DNA from: Mesonia ostreae
GTDB lineage: Bacteria > Bacteroidota > Bacteroidia > Flavobacteriales > Flavobacteriaceae
NCBI RefSeq assembly: GCF_031845265.1
Contig: NZ_JAVRBG010000005.1
Span: forward strand, 1 to 64,000
Direction: 5' to 3'
DNA: 64,000 nucleotides
In this document: piece after piece, positions 1 through 7,850 of the stretch
Layout of the letters: each line of letters opens with the position of its first letter
How positions within the stretch are numbered: the stretch's first letter is position 1
Translations under genes and position numbers: made by a program
The notes under the pieces: generated by a model
What the model saw: only the letters and a program-made list of their open reading frames with translations
Database searches by the model: none
What the model was told of the DNA's origin: nothing

Positions 1-376
1 GAAATAATCCCTTCTTTCCTTCTGAAAAATAATTATATTATTTCCGCTAAAAGTTGCGTTTATAGGTTGAATTCAAGTTTTAAATAGATAAAACCAATTT
101 AATTTTGTAATGTCTTATAGAAAACGAAGTTGCCTTTTCGCTCTATGGCGCTGCGTTTGGTTTGCATAGCCACTCGTGCTGAGCCAAGTGGAAGTATAGC
201 TATGGAAAATATGAGCAACCCATCCTACCGGCACGGGCGTGGGAAATAATCCCGAAGCTTCGGGAGGAAAATGAACGAGTTTAAATGCCATATGACATTG
301 TTAATTTGTTTTAAACCCCTTCCCAAAAGCATAAGCTATTTAGAAAGGGGAAAAACTAACCAACCAAAACTAACAT
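1..376. other. gene-free left end with degenerate repeat-like sequence
   Basis: I see no convincing coding sequence here. The stretch from about 120 to 265 is richer in G+C than the surroundings and holds a 14-bp perfect palindrome at 251-264 (CCCGAAGCTTCGGG). At about 315-342 CCCCTT and AAGGGG could pair over a long loop and might serve as a weak terminator for the minus-strand gene that ends at 377. The GC-richer patch reads like worn-out intergenic repeat material, but I cannot name an element. Confidence 0.4.
251..264. repeat. 14-bp perfect palindrome
   Basis: CCCGAAGCTTCGGG is its own reverse complement. It stands out in this AT-rich intergenic sequence. It may be part of a REP-like dispersed repeat; only one exact copy was noticed in this window, so that is inference. 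Confidence 0.4.
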
Positions 377-1408
377 TTATCTTCTGCGGGTAGCAGAAGC
401 ATGTCTGTTTAATGTACGTGTTTTATGCGTATTTGGTTTTGTTCTACCGCGGTCATTTCGAGTAGAAACGCTTTGTTTTTGTGCAGTTGGAGCTTGTATT
501 GCTCTTGATTGTTGCTTGTTTCTACTCGTAGAAACTGAATTTCTTTGTGAAGAAGTAGTGCTTCTATTGACACTTCTTTCGCTATTGCGGATTACTTCTC
601 TATTTCCATTACGCGCATTCGCAGAATTTCTACGGGTACTATTTTGAGTCGACCTTCTCGTGGTTTGTGCATTAGAGTTTCTATTGTTTGCAGCATAGTT
701 AGCATCTTTTCTAGTGCTATTACGTGCTAAACTTCTTCTTTTAGTACTGGTTTCTCCTCTTCTATAATGCGCAACATCTTGATTTGGGCTATAAAAATCC
801 CTATGGGTTCGACGTACATAATGATTTCTATAGTACTCATAATTTACTCTATGCGGATGGTAATAAGCTCTGTAAGGCCTGGCATAGACGATGCAATGAT
901 TTGCTAACGGTATGGTGTAATACCTGTGCCAAGGTCTATATACATATGCTCTATTATATGGATTAATATATCCTCTAAAATGAGAGAAATGACCATAACT
1001 ATCATAATAAACGTGCAAACCACCTACATTAACTAATCTTCCAGAATTATTATAATTAACATTTACATTTCCGGCTTGTATGATTCTTCCATAATAATCA
1101 TAATAAATAGGAACATTTTCTATCTGAACAATCGCTCCATAATCATCATATTGAATATACGGATCATAATCGTAACCGCTGTTAAAGCTGATGTTAACAT
1201 TAGAAGAATGAATATTGACGTTCGTCGTTGCTGGCTGATAATGAAAATCGAATTGCCCATCGGGATAAATGGCAAATTCTATATGATTCTCAGTAAAAAT
1301 AATAGATTTACCATAATCATAATGTACAGCGCTATTCACTTTATTTTCTTTTGCGAAAACACTTGCAGTTACACATAGCAACAGCATTAGATTTAAAAAC
1401 TTTTTCAT
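377..1408 (-). CDS. secreted Tyr/His-rich protein with basic low-complexity tail
   Basis: The protein (343 aa) is of unknown function. The start is placed at the ATG at 1408 because it opens a clean signal peptide (MKKFLNLMLLLCVTASVFA); an upstream start at 1447 would add 13 residues ahead of it. Residues of about 20-210 are rich in Tyr, His, Asn and Gly with short YYD/YGR-type repeats, like the exported Tyr-rich proteins common in Flavobacteriaceae. Residues of about 215-343 are a disordered tail dominated by Arg, Asn, Ser and Thr, very basic. The tail could bind nucleic acid, polysaccharide or a phosphorylated surface polymer, but nothing in the sequence proves this. No catalytic motif and no type IX secretion C-terminal domain is visible. 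It is a single gene, followed on its own strand by the gene-free left end. Confidence 0.75.
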   Translation of the reverse strand: MKKFLNLMLLLCVTASVFAKENKVNSAVHYDYGKSIIFTENHIEFAIYPDGQFDFHYQPATTNVNIHSSNVNISFNSGYDYDPYIQYDDYGAIVQIENVPIYYDYYGRIIQAGNVNVNYNNSGRLVNVGGLHVYYDSYGHFSHFRGYINPYNRAYVYRPWHRYYTIPLANHCIVYARPYRAYYHPHRVNYEYYRNHYVRRTHRDFYSPNQDVAHYRRGETSTKRRSLARNSTRKDANYAANNRNSNAQTTRRSTQNSTRRNSANARNGNREVIRNSERSVNRSTTSSQRNSVSTSRNKQQSRAIQAPTAQKQSVSTRNDRGRTKPNTHKTRTLNRHASATRRR

Positions 1409-1496
1409 GAGTATGGATTTAATAGTTATTCGCACTATAAAAACCAATTAATGTGCCAAACTCACTAACGTCTGTATATCAGATTTATAACTCCAT

Positions 1497-1525
1497 AAAA
1501 AAGGGCTCTTTTTCAAGAACCCTTT
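1497..1525 (-). terminator. rho-independent terminator of uvrA
   Basis: Read on the minus strand, an 11-bp stem (AAAGGGTTCTT / AAGAGCCCTTT, one G-T pair) closes a GAAA tetraloop and runs into six T residues. It lies about 70 nt beyond the uvrA stop codon and upstream of the next minus-strand gene, so it separates the two. Confidence 0.75.
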
Positions 1526-1594
1526 AAACTAACTAACCAAAATTATGTTATTATGAAATACATAATCAGTTATAAATATTCAATAACTATACCA

Positions 1595-4375
1595 TTAAAG
1601 CTTTTCAGCTAGATAAGAAGCCGTAAAAGATTTTTTATCCTTAGCGACTTCTTCAGGCGTTCCTTTAGCGATTAAATATCCGCCGTTTTTTCCTCCTTCT
1701 AATCCAAGATCAATAACATAATCGGCGCATTTTACGAGATCCATATTATGTTCTATCACCACAACCGAATGTCCTTTCTCTATCAAGGCCTGAAAAGATT
1801 TAAGTAATTTTTTAATATCATGAAAATGCAATCCTGTTGTAGGCTCGTCAAAAATAAATAAAGCCTTATCCTTTGTGGTAGCTTTGCCTAAAAACGATGC
1901 CAATTTAATACGCTGTGCTTCGCCTCCTGAAAGGGTAGAAGAGCTTTGTCCTAAAGTTACATAGCCTAAACCAACATCTTGTAGCGGTTGTAATTTTTTT
2001 ACAATTTTGGCTTGTTTTTCTTCCGTAAAGAAAGCAATAGCATCATCAATAGTCATGGTTAAAATATCGTCAATATTTTTTCCTTCAAACTTTATTTCTA
2101 AAACTTCTTTCTTAAAGCGCTTTCCATTGCAGGTTTCACAAACCAGATGCACATCGGCCATAAATTGCATTTCAATAGTTACTTCGCCTTCGCCTTTGCA
2201 GGTTTCACAACGGCCACCATCTACATTAAAACTAAAATGTTTCGTTTTAAAATTTCTTACTTGTGCTAATTTTTGTGCCGCAAAAAGCGACCTAATCACA
2301 TCGTAAGCCTTAATATAAGTCACAGGATTGGAGCGAGAAGACCTTCCTATAGGATTTTGATCTATAAACTCCACGTGTTTTACATTTCCATATTTCCCTT
2401 TAATGGTCGTCATTTCGCCCACCTTAGCACCGTAACCACCCGTTTCCTTTAAAATAGAAGGGTAAAGAAGTTTTCTTACCAAGGTACTTTTTCCACTTCC
2501 AGAAACTCCCGTAACTGCTGTAAAAACACCTAGTGGAAACCTAACATCTATATTTTTTAAGTTATTTTCTCTAGCACCAATGAGGTCTATATAATATTTA
2601 TAATCTCTACGCTTTCGCGGAATTTCAATCTTATATTCTCCATTTAAGTATTTGGCAGTAAGCGAATCTGCTTTTAAAATTTCTTTATAATTTCCTACAG
2701 CTGAAACTTCTCCGCCCAAAGTACCAGCTTCAGGCCCAATATCTATAATTTCATCGGCGGCTTTCATCATGTCTTCATCGTGTTCTACCACAATGACCGT
2801 ATTCCCCAAATCTCTTAAGTCTCTTAACACCTGAATTAGTTTCTCTGTATCTTTGGGATGTAAACCAATAGAAGGTTCATCTAGAATATACATAGAACCC
2901 ACCAAACTAGAACCTAAAGAAGTTGCTAGATTTATACGTTGAGATTCCCCGCCAGAGAGACTGTTAGATTTTCTATTGAGCGTTAAATAATCTAAACCCA
3001 CATTAGATAAAAACTGCAACCGACTATTAATTTCTTTTAAAAGTCTTTTCGCAATGGCTTCATCCTGAGTATCTAATTTTAAGTTTTTAAAGAAGTCTCT
3101 TAATTCTTGCAGAGGTAACTCTACTAGAGAAGTAATGGAATGATCATCAATTTTTACATATTCTGCTTCTTTTCGCAGTCGCTTACCTTTACAGGCTGTA
3201 CATTTTGTTTTTCCGCGGTAACGAGAAAGCATCACTCTATTTTGTATTTTATAAGCTTTGGCTTCCATTTTTTCAAAAAAGGCAGTTAATCCTTTAAAAT
3301 AGGAGTTTCCATCCCATAAAAGTTGCTTTTGATCTTCGGTTAACTCAAAGTACGGCTTGTGAATAGGGAAATCGAACTTATGAGAGTTATTCACCAATTG
3401 ATCGCGATGAGAACTCATACTTTCTCCGCGCCATGGAAAAATAGCATTTTCGTAAACAGAAAGCGAAGTGTTAGGAAAAATTAAATCTTCGTCCAATCCA
3501 ATTACATCTCCATAACCTTCACATTTAGGACAAGATCCATAAGGATTATTAAAACTAAATAAATGTACATTGGGCTCTAAGAATTTTATTCCGTCAAGCT
3601 CAAATTTATTACTGAAATGCTTCTGGTTTTCCTGAGTTAAGTTTTCTACAAAAAGCTCTCCTTTTCCTTCATAAAATGCGGTTTGGACGGCATCGGCTAA
3701 ACGATTAAAGAAATCTTCATCGTCTTTTATTACAATACGATCTACCACCAAAAAAGTTTCTCCTTTAATATCTTTAGGCGCTTCTTCAATACGTAAAACT
3801 TGATCTTTCCATTTAATTCGGCTAAAACCTTGTTGTTGTAAAACCTTGAGTTTCTCTAATAAAGTTCTTCCTTCTTCTATATGAATAGGAGCGAGGAGGA
3901 GCAATTTCTCTTTTACAGCTAGGGATTTGAAATGAGAAACCACATCGGTTACCGTATCCTTTTTGACTTGATTTCCAGAAACGGGAGAAAATGTCTTTCC
4001 TATTCTGGCATATAATAATTTGAGGTAATCGTAAATCTCTGTAGACGTACCCACAGTAGAACGCGGATTGGTAGAATTCACTTTTTGCTCTATCGCAATC
4101 GCAGGCGCAATTCCCTTTATATAATCTACTTTAGGTTTGTCCAATCTTCCTAAAAATTGTCTCGCATAAGATGAAAGACTTTCTACATAGCGGCGTTGTC
4201 CTTCCGCGTAAAGCGTATCAAAAGCTAAACTGGATTTCCCCGAACCCGATAAACCAGTAATTACCACCAGTTTATTGCGAGGAATCACCACATCTATGTT
4301 TTTAAGATTGTGGAGTTTGGCTCCTTTTATAATAATATTTTGTTTGGGATTTATTTTTGAAAGGTCTCTTGTCAT
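1595..4375 (-). CDS. uvrA: excinuclease ABC subunit UvrA
   Basis: UvrA is the damage-recognition ATPase of nucleotide excision repair; it loads UvrB onto lesions. The sequence (926 aa from the ATG at 4375; a GTG at 4378 just before it is an alternative start) shows two ABC ATPase modules: an N-terminal Walker A (GLSGSGKSSLAFDTLY) with LSGGESQRI signature, and a C-terminal GVSGSGKSTL with LSGGEAQRI signature. Zinc-binding cysteine pairs are present (CPKCEGYG with CTACKGKR, and CETCKGEG with CETCNGKR). Length matches the family (about 940 aa in E. coli). It stands alone, diverging from the sigma-factor gene. Flavobacteria often carry more than one uvrA, so the symbol does not exclude a paralogue elsewhere. 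Confidence 0.96.
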   Translation of the reverse strand: MTRDLSKINPKQNIIIKGAKLHNLKNIDVVIPRNKLVVITGLSGSGKSSLAFDTLYAEGQRRYVESLSSYARQFLGRLDKPKVDYIKGIAPAIAIEQKVNSTNPRSTVGTSTEIYDYLKLLYARIGKTFSPVSGNQVKKDTVTDVVSHFKSLAVKEKLLLLAPIHIEEGRTLLEKLKVLQQQGFSRIKWKDQVLRIEEAPKDIKGETFLVVDRIVIKDDEDFFNRLADAVQTAFYEGKGELFVENLTQENQKHFSNKFELDGIKFLEPNVHLFSFNNPYGSCPKCEGYGDVIGLDEDLIFPNTSLSVYENAIFPWRGESMSSHRDQLVNNSHKFDFPIHKPYFELTEDQKQLLWDGNSYFKGLTAFFEKMEAKAYKIQNRVMLSRYRGKTKCTACKGKRLRKEAEYVKIDDHSITSLVELPLQELRDFFKNLKLDTQDEAIAKRLLKEINSRLQFLSNVGLDYLTLNRKSNSLSGGESQRINLATSLGSSLVGSMYILDEPSIGLHPKDTEKLIQVLRDLRDLGNTVIVVEHDEDMMKAADEIIDIGPEAGTLGGEVSAVGNYKEILKADSLTAKYLNGEYKIEIPRKRRDYKYYIDLIGARENNLKNIDVRFPLGVFTAVTGVSGSGKSTLVRKLLYPSILKETGGYGAKVGEMTTIKGKYGNVKHVEFIDQNPIGRSSRSNPVTYIKAYDVIRSLFAAQKLAQVRNFKTKHFSFNVDGGRCETCKGEGEVTIEMQFMADVHLVCETCNGKRFKKEVLEIKFEGKNIDDILTMTIDDAIAFFTEEKQAKIVKKLQPLQDVGLGYVTLGQSSSTLSGGEAQRIKLASFLGKATTKDKALFIFDEPTTGLHFHDIKKLLKSFQALIEKGHSVVVIEHNMDLVKCADYVIDLGLEGGKNGGYLIAKGTPEEVAKDKKSFTASYLAEKL

Positions 4376-4397
4376 CACTGTTTATAATGCTTTGTCG

Positions 4398-4428
4398 CAA
4401 AGGTAATTAATAAACGCACGTTATAAAA
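4398..4428 (-). promoter_or_regulatory. predicted uvrA promoter
   Basis: On the minus strand TACCTTTG (4398-4405) matches the Bacteroidota -7 consensus TAnnTTTG. A TTTT at 4425-4428 lies 19 nt upstream, close to the -33 TTTG. The start site would fall near 4391, giving a leader of about 16 nt to the ATG at 4375. I see no LexA-type operator. Confidence 0.5.
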
Positions 4429-4614
4429 GGATTGATTTGGCAGAAAATATGTTAAAATAATTAACTATTGTGTGGTTGTCTCAATTATATTTATATATTT
4501 ACCCCCGAACAAAAAGATTTATACTGCCTATTGCATACTGTTACTCAAAAAATCCTAAATTTTTAATTTAGACATACCTATATCATTATTTGTGTGTTTA
4601 ACTAAGTAACTTGT

Positions 4615-5202
4615 ATGAAAAAAATCAAAACCCCTACAGACGCATATCTGGTTAGTTGCTATATGAAAGGCGACGAATTAGCTTTATCTAAATTAGTGAA
4701 TCGCCACCAGCAGCGGCTATATAATTTTATCTATTCCAAAGTATTTGACCGTGATGTAACTGAAGATATCTTTCAGGATACTTTTATTAAGGTGATTAGA
4801 ACCTTGAAAAAAGGGAAATACAATGAAGAAGGTAAGTTCTTACCTTGGGTGATGCGAATTGCTCATAATCTTGTGATTGATTACTTCAGAAAGAATAACC
4901 GCATGCCTAAATTTGACTGCAGCGGTGATTTTAATATTTTCGACGTTTTGAAAGATGATAGTTTAGATGCAGAACGTGTGATGGTGAAAGATCAAATAGA
5001 AAAAGACGTAAGAAATTTAATTGAGGAACTTCCAGAAGATCAAAAAGAAGTGCTTAAGATGCGAATCTATAAAGACATGAGCTTCAAGGAAATTGCAGAA
5101 CGAACCGATGTGAGTATTAATACTGCTCTTGGAAGAATGCGTTATGCATTAATTAATTTAAGAAAGGTGATAGAAAAGCATAATATTGTTTTGATCAATT
5201 AA
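4615..5202 (+). CDS. ECF-type RNA polymerase sigma factor
   Basis: This 195-aa protein is a group 4 (ECF) sigma-70 factor. Region 2 covers residues of about 20-90 with the helix DVTEDIFQDTFIKV and the following LPWVMRIAHNLVIDYFR (core binding and -10 recognition). Region 4 covers residues of about 130-185 with the helix-turn-helix ending in FKEIAERTDVSINTALGRMRYA, which reads the -35 region. No anti-sigma factor gene is adjacent; instead a 50-aa ORF starts 57 nt downstream. The order uvrA / sigma / small ORF / nth / bcp feels familiar from other Flavobacteriia. Its regulon cannot be read from the sequence. Confidence 0.93.
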   Translation: MKKIKTPTDAYLVSCYMKGDELALSKLVNRHQQRLYNFIYSKVFDRDVTEDIFQDTFIKVIRTLKKGKYNEEGKFLPWVMRIAHNLVIDYFRKNNRMPKFDCSGDFNIFDVLKDDSLDAERVMVKDQIEKDVRNLIEELPEDQKEVLKMRIYKDMSFKEIAERTDVSINTALGRMRYALINLRKVIEKHNIVLIN

Positions 5203-5259
5203 TGCAATAAGTCCAATTTATTTCCGTTATTTTAAAGGACTAACTAAAATGACGGCTAA

Positions 5260-5412
5260 ATGGCAAAACTATACGTAAATAAACCTTCTAAAAAAGAAGA
5301 ATTGGGAAACCTACAACCTCGCAAAGAAACGATTGCTTTTTTGCTGAATTATTCTAAAACTTTAAGCATTATTAATTACAAAAATATGAAGTTTGAAACA
5401 CTTCTTAACTAA
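5260..5412 (+). CDS. 50-aa conserved-looking protein downstream of the sigma factor
   Basis: A short ATG-to-TAA frame encodes MAKLYVNKPSKKEELGNLQP followed by RKETIAFLLNYSKTLSIINY and ten more residues. It has a charged N-terminus and one amphipathic helix (about residues 22-40), no signal peptide and no membrane segment. Its place directly behind the ECF sigma gene, with a shared terminator at 5421, suggests one transcript. Small proteins with the KPSxxELxxLxPRKETIxFLLNYSK pattern occur beside this sigma factor in related bacteria as I remember it, which makes a real gene likely; a role in modulating the sigma factor is only inference. Confidence 0.65.
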   Translation: MAKLYVNKPSKKEELGNLQPRKETIAFLLNYSKTLSIINYKNMKFETLLN

Positions 5413-5420
5413 ATACTTTA

Positions 5421-5452
5421 GAACCCGTTGTAACTAACGGGTTCTTTTTTTT
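5421..5452. terminator. terminator overlapping the nth stop codon
   Basis: GAACCCGTT / AACGGGTTC form a 9-bp stem with a six-base loop, followed on the plus strand by eight T residues. It ends the sigma/small-ORF transcript. The right arm is also the last codons and stop of the convergent nth gene (stop at 5434-5436), so the same bases serve as coding sequence and terminator. Confidence 0.8.
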
Positions 5453-6099
5453 GTTTTAGCATACTCTTCAAGTACACTTTTTCTACCAATTGTTTTGGTG
5501 ATGATATCTTTCTCTAAATCCCAGCCTCTAGCCGGAGAATATTGCCTTCCATACCAAATGATTTGTAAGTGTAATTCGTTCCAAATATTTTTAGGGAACA
5601 AGCGTTTTGCATCTTTTTCTGTTTGTTTTACGTTTTTTCCATTGGTTAGATTCCAACGATACATCAATCTATGAATATGCGTATCTACAGGAAATGCTGG
5701 TATTCCAAAAGCCTGAGAGACCACAACACTTGCCGTTTTATGTCCTACAGACGGGAAGGTTTCCAAGATTTCGATATCTTCTGGTACGATGCCGTGATGG
5801 TCTTCTATCAACATTTTAGACAAACCATAAATTCCTTTTGCCTTCATAGGCGATAAACCTACGGGCTTGATGATTTCTCTTATTTCCTCTACTGATAGTC
5901 GAACCATATCATAAGGATTATCTGCTCTTGCGAAAAGAATGGGCGTAATTTGATTTACTTTTTTATCTGTACTTTGCGCGGAAAGTAAAACAGCAATTAA
6001 TAAAGTGTAAGGATCTTGATGGTCTAAAGGTACGGGAATCGTAGGATAGAGTTCCTTTAACGTATTTATAACGAAGCTTACTTTTTCTTGCTTGTTCAT
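5434..6099 (-). CDS. nth: endonuclease III family DNA glycosylase, lacking the Fe-S cluster
   Basis: Endonuclease III removes oxidised pyrimidines and cleaves abasic sites in base excision repair. The 221-aa protein has the HhH-GPD fold: LLSAQSTDKKVN near residue 45, the hairpin ETFPSVGHKTA with the catalytic Lys at 121, and FPVDTHIHRL with the catalytic Asp at 139, exactly where E. coli Nth has K120 and D138. The C-terminal C-x6-C-x2-C-x5-C cluster of classical Nth is absent: the region after HLQIIWYGRQYSPARG has no cysteine at all. Cluster-free members are known in the superfamily, so activity is plausible. Its promoter overlaps the start of bcp, which diverges from it. Confidence 0.9.
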   Translation of the reverse strand: MNKQEKVSFVINTLKELYPTIPVPLDHQDPYTLLIAVLLSAQSTDKKVNQITPILFARADNPYDMVRLSVEEIREIIKPVGLSPMKAKGIYGLSKMLIEDHHGIVPEDIEILETFPSVGHKTASVVVSQAFGIPAFPVDTHIHRLMYRWNLTNGKNVKQTEKDAKRLFPKNIWNELHLQIIWYGRQYSPARGWDLEKDIITKTIGRKSVLEEYAKTKKRTR

Positions 6100-6115
6100 T
6101 TTGTGTATTTTTAAA

Positions 6116-6144
6116 CAAAAATAACAATTATGACCACATTACAA
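6116..6144 (-). promoter_or_regulatory. predicted nth promoter inside the bcp start
   Basis: On the minus strand TATTTTTG (6116-6123) matches TAnnTTTG, with TTG at 6142-6144 18 nt upstream. The -33 element lies within the first codons of bcp (ATG at 6130). The predicted start is near 6110, giving a leader of about 10 nt. Confidence 0.5.
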
Positions 6145-6579
6145 GAAGGAGATCAAGCTCCAAATTTTTCGGCAAAAGATCAAGATGGAAACATGCATCA
6201 ACTCAGCGACTATAAAGGTAAGAAACTAGTCGTTTTTTTCTATCCAAAAGCGAGTACTCCAGGCTGCACTACAGAAGCTTGTAACCTTAGAGATAATTGG
6301 GAGACATTTCAAAAAGAGGGTTATGAAATTTTGGGCGTTAGTGCAGATACTCCCAAAAGACAGCAAAACTTTAAAAACAAACACGAATTGCCCTATCCTT
6401 TATTAGCCGATGAAGAAAAGGAAGTTATCAACGCATTTGGCGTTTGGGGACCTAAAAAATTTATGGGGAAAGAATATGAAGGCATTCATAGAACCACTTT
6501 TGTGATCGATGAAAACGGAAAAATAGCAAATGTCATTTCTAAAGTAAAAACCAAAGCCCACGCAGAGCAAATTTTATAG
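6130..6579 (+). CDS. bcp: thioredoxin-dependent thiol peroxidase (Bcp/PrxQ)
   Basis: Bcp reduces hydrogen peroxide and organic hydroperoxides using thioredoxin. The 149-aa protein shows the AhpC/TSA fold with FFYPKASTPGCTTEACNLRD: the peroxidatic Cys is residue 46 and the resolving Cys residue 51, five apart as in the Bcp subfamily with an intramolecular disulfide. Further landmarks are GVSADTPKRQ and the C-terminal RTTFVIDENGKI. No signal peptide, so cytosolic. The length equals that of the family (about 150 aa). It is divergent to nth, and the two promoters overlap. Confidence 0.95.
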   Translation: MTTLQEGDQAPNFSAKDQDGNMHQLSDYKGKKLVVFFYPKASTPGCTTEACNLRDNWETFQKEGYEILGVSADTPKRQQNFKNKHELPYPLLADEEKEVINAFGVWGPKKFMGKEYEGIHRTTFVIDENGKIANVISKVKTKAHAEQIL

Positions 6580-6599
6580 TTACTCGATAATTGAGATTT

Positions 6600-6690
6600 A
6601 AATGCTCCGAGGTTTATCTCGAAATTAAGAGAGGCTTGTCTCGAAATTAAAATATGATTTCAATAATGCTTCGTGGGCTTGCTACCGAGG
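6600..6690. repeat. degenerate intergenic repeats between bcp and aroB
   Basis: Two imperfect direct copies of a GAGG..T.TCTCGAAATTAA unit follow each other (about 6608-6651), and CTTCGTGGGCTTGCTACCGAGG lies just after. They look like worn copies of short GAGG-CTTG-CCTC-type dyads seen between genes in Bacteroidota. No clear terminator stem is seen for the two convergent genes, so these dyads may serve that role. Confidence 0.35.
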
Positions 6691-6694
6691 TGGT

Positions 6695-7759
6695 TTACTC
6701 ACTATAAAACTGAAAGCTTTTTTCAATTAATTCATTAGAGACTTGGCAATCTATAATAGGTTCTCCTATGGCTGATAACAGAACAAAATTGATTTTACCA
6801 TGACTGTTCTTTTTATCATATTTCATGAGTTCTATAATAGGAGCCAGGTCTTTTTTATGAAACTCAACCTTTGAAAAGGTTTTTAAAACAGTCTCTTTTA
6901 TTTCTTTAGTTGGCAAGTCTCCTAAGCCTTTAAGCTGGTTAGAAAGGTATGCAGCGAGAATCATTCCTACAGCAACAGCTTCCCCGTGTAAAAGCGGTTT
7001 TTCTTTATGTTCTAAGAAATAACTTTCTATGGCATGTCCTAGCGTATGACCAAAGTTTAAGGTTTTTCTAATTCCGTCTTCGTTTAGGTCTTGGGTAACA
7101 ATTTTGTTTTTAATGTGAATGGATTCATAAATTAACGCATCCAAATCTTCTAGCGTAAGTTGCGACAAATCACTCATTTTTTTCCAATAGGCGAGGTCAT
7201 AAATAAGTCCGTGTTTAAGCATTTCTGCTAATCCGCTTCTCATTTCACTAGCACTTAAGGTATTTAAAAAGCTGGTATCTATAAGAACCATTTCGGCATT
7301 ACTAATCACACCAACTTGATTCTTTAACTTCCCTAGATCTACTCCAGTTTTTCCGCCAATAGCTGCATCCACCATTCCTAATAAGCTAGTTGGTATATTA
7401 ATATAAGCAATTCCTCTTTTAAAGGTAGAGGCAACAAATCCGCCAAGGTCAGTTACTACACCCCCTCCTAAATTGATACATAAAGACTTTCTATCGGCAT
7501 CCAATTCAGATAAAGTTTCCCATATTCCATTGCAAGTAGTTATATTTTTCTCTTGTTCTCCAGGATCAATTTCAATAATCTCTATGCTGATATCTGTAAC
7601 TAATAGTTGTAAAAACTGTGGTAAACAAAGCTCGTTGGTATGCGAATCTACCAATATAAAAATTTTGGAAGGCTGAGACTCTTGCAGATACGTATTTAAA
7701 GATTGGTATGCTGTTTCGCCAAAGTGTATACAATTGTTAACAGAAGCTATCGATTTCAT
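6695..7759 (-). CDS. aroB: 3-dehydroquinate synthase
   Basis: AroB converts DAHP to 3-dehydroquinate, the second step of the shikimate pathway, using NAD+ and a divalent metal. The start is set at the ATG at 7759 (MKSIASVNNCIHFGE), giving 354 aa, the family length; the open frame continues upstream to about 8356 but that part is antisense to proline dehydrogenase and has no AroB similarity. Seen: NLGGGVVTDLGGFVASTFKR (NAD-binding), IPTSLLGMVDAAIGGKTGVD, EMLKHGLI with the metal-ligand Glu, and NFGHTLGHAIE with metal-ligand His residues. aroC lies about 27 kb away, so the pathway is not clustered. It diverges from the proline dehydrogenase gene. Confidence 0.96.
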   Translation of the reverse strand: MKSIASVNNCIHFGETAYQSLNTYLQESQPSKIFILVDSHTNELCLPQFLQLLVTDISIEIIEIDPGEQEKNITTCNGIWETLSELDADRKSLCINLGGGVVTDLGGFVASTFKRGIAYINIPTSLLGMVDAAIGGKTGVDLGKLKNQVGVISNAEMVLIDTSFLNTLSASEMRSGLAEMLKHGLIYDLAYWKKMSDLSQLTLEDLDALIYESIHIKNKIVTQDLNEDGIRKTLNFGHTLGHAIESYFLEHKEKPLLHGEAVAVGMILAAYLSNQLKGLGDLPTKEIKETVLKTFSKVEFHKKDLAPIIELMKYDKKNSHGKINFVLLSAIGEPIIDCQVSNELIEKSFQFYSE

Positions 7760-7824
7760 TAAAGTTGGTGTTAAATGAGTGCCGAAATTAAATAGAAAAA
7801 AGAAAATAGTGTTACTTCGCAGCT

Positions 7825-7832
7825 TATATTTG
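7825..7832 (+). promoter_or_regulatory. -7 box of the proline dehydrogenase gene
   Basis: TATATTTG is a perfect TAnnTTTG match 19 nt before the ATG. No TTTG is found at the right distance upstream, so the -33 element is weak or absent. Confidence 0.45.
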
Positions 7833-7850
7833 TAAAAAAAAATAGCGTTA

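Noticed and set aside
784..1378. Plus-strand open frames opposite the Tyr/His-rich protein
   Set aside because: They are shadows of a repetitive coding sequence and have no signal peptide, motif or promoter of their own.
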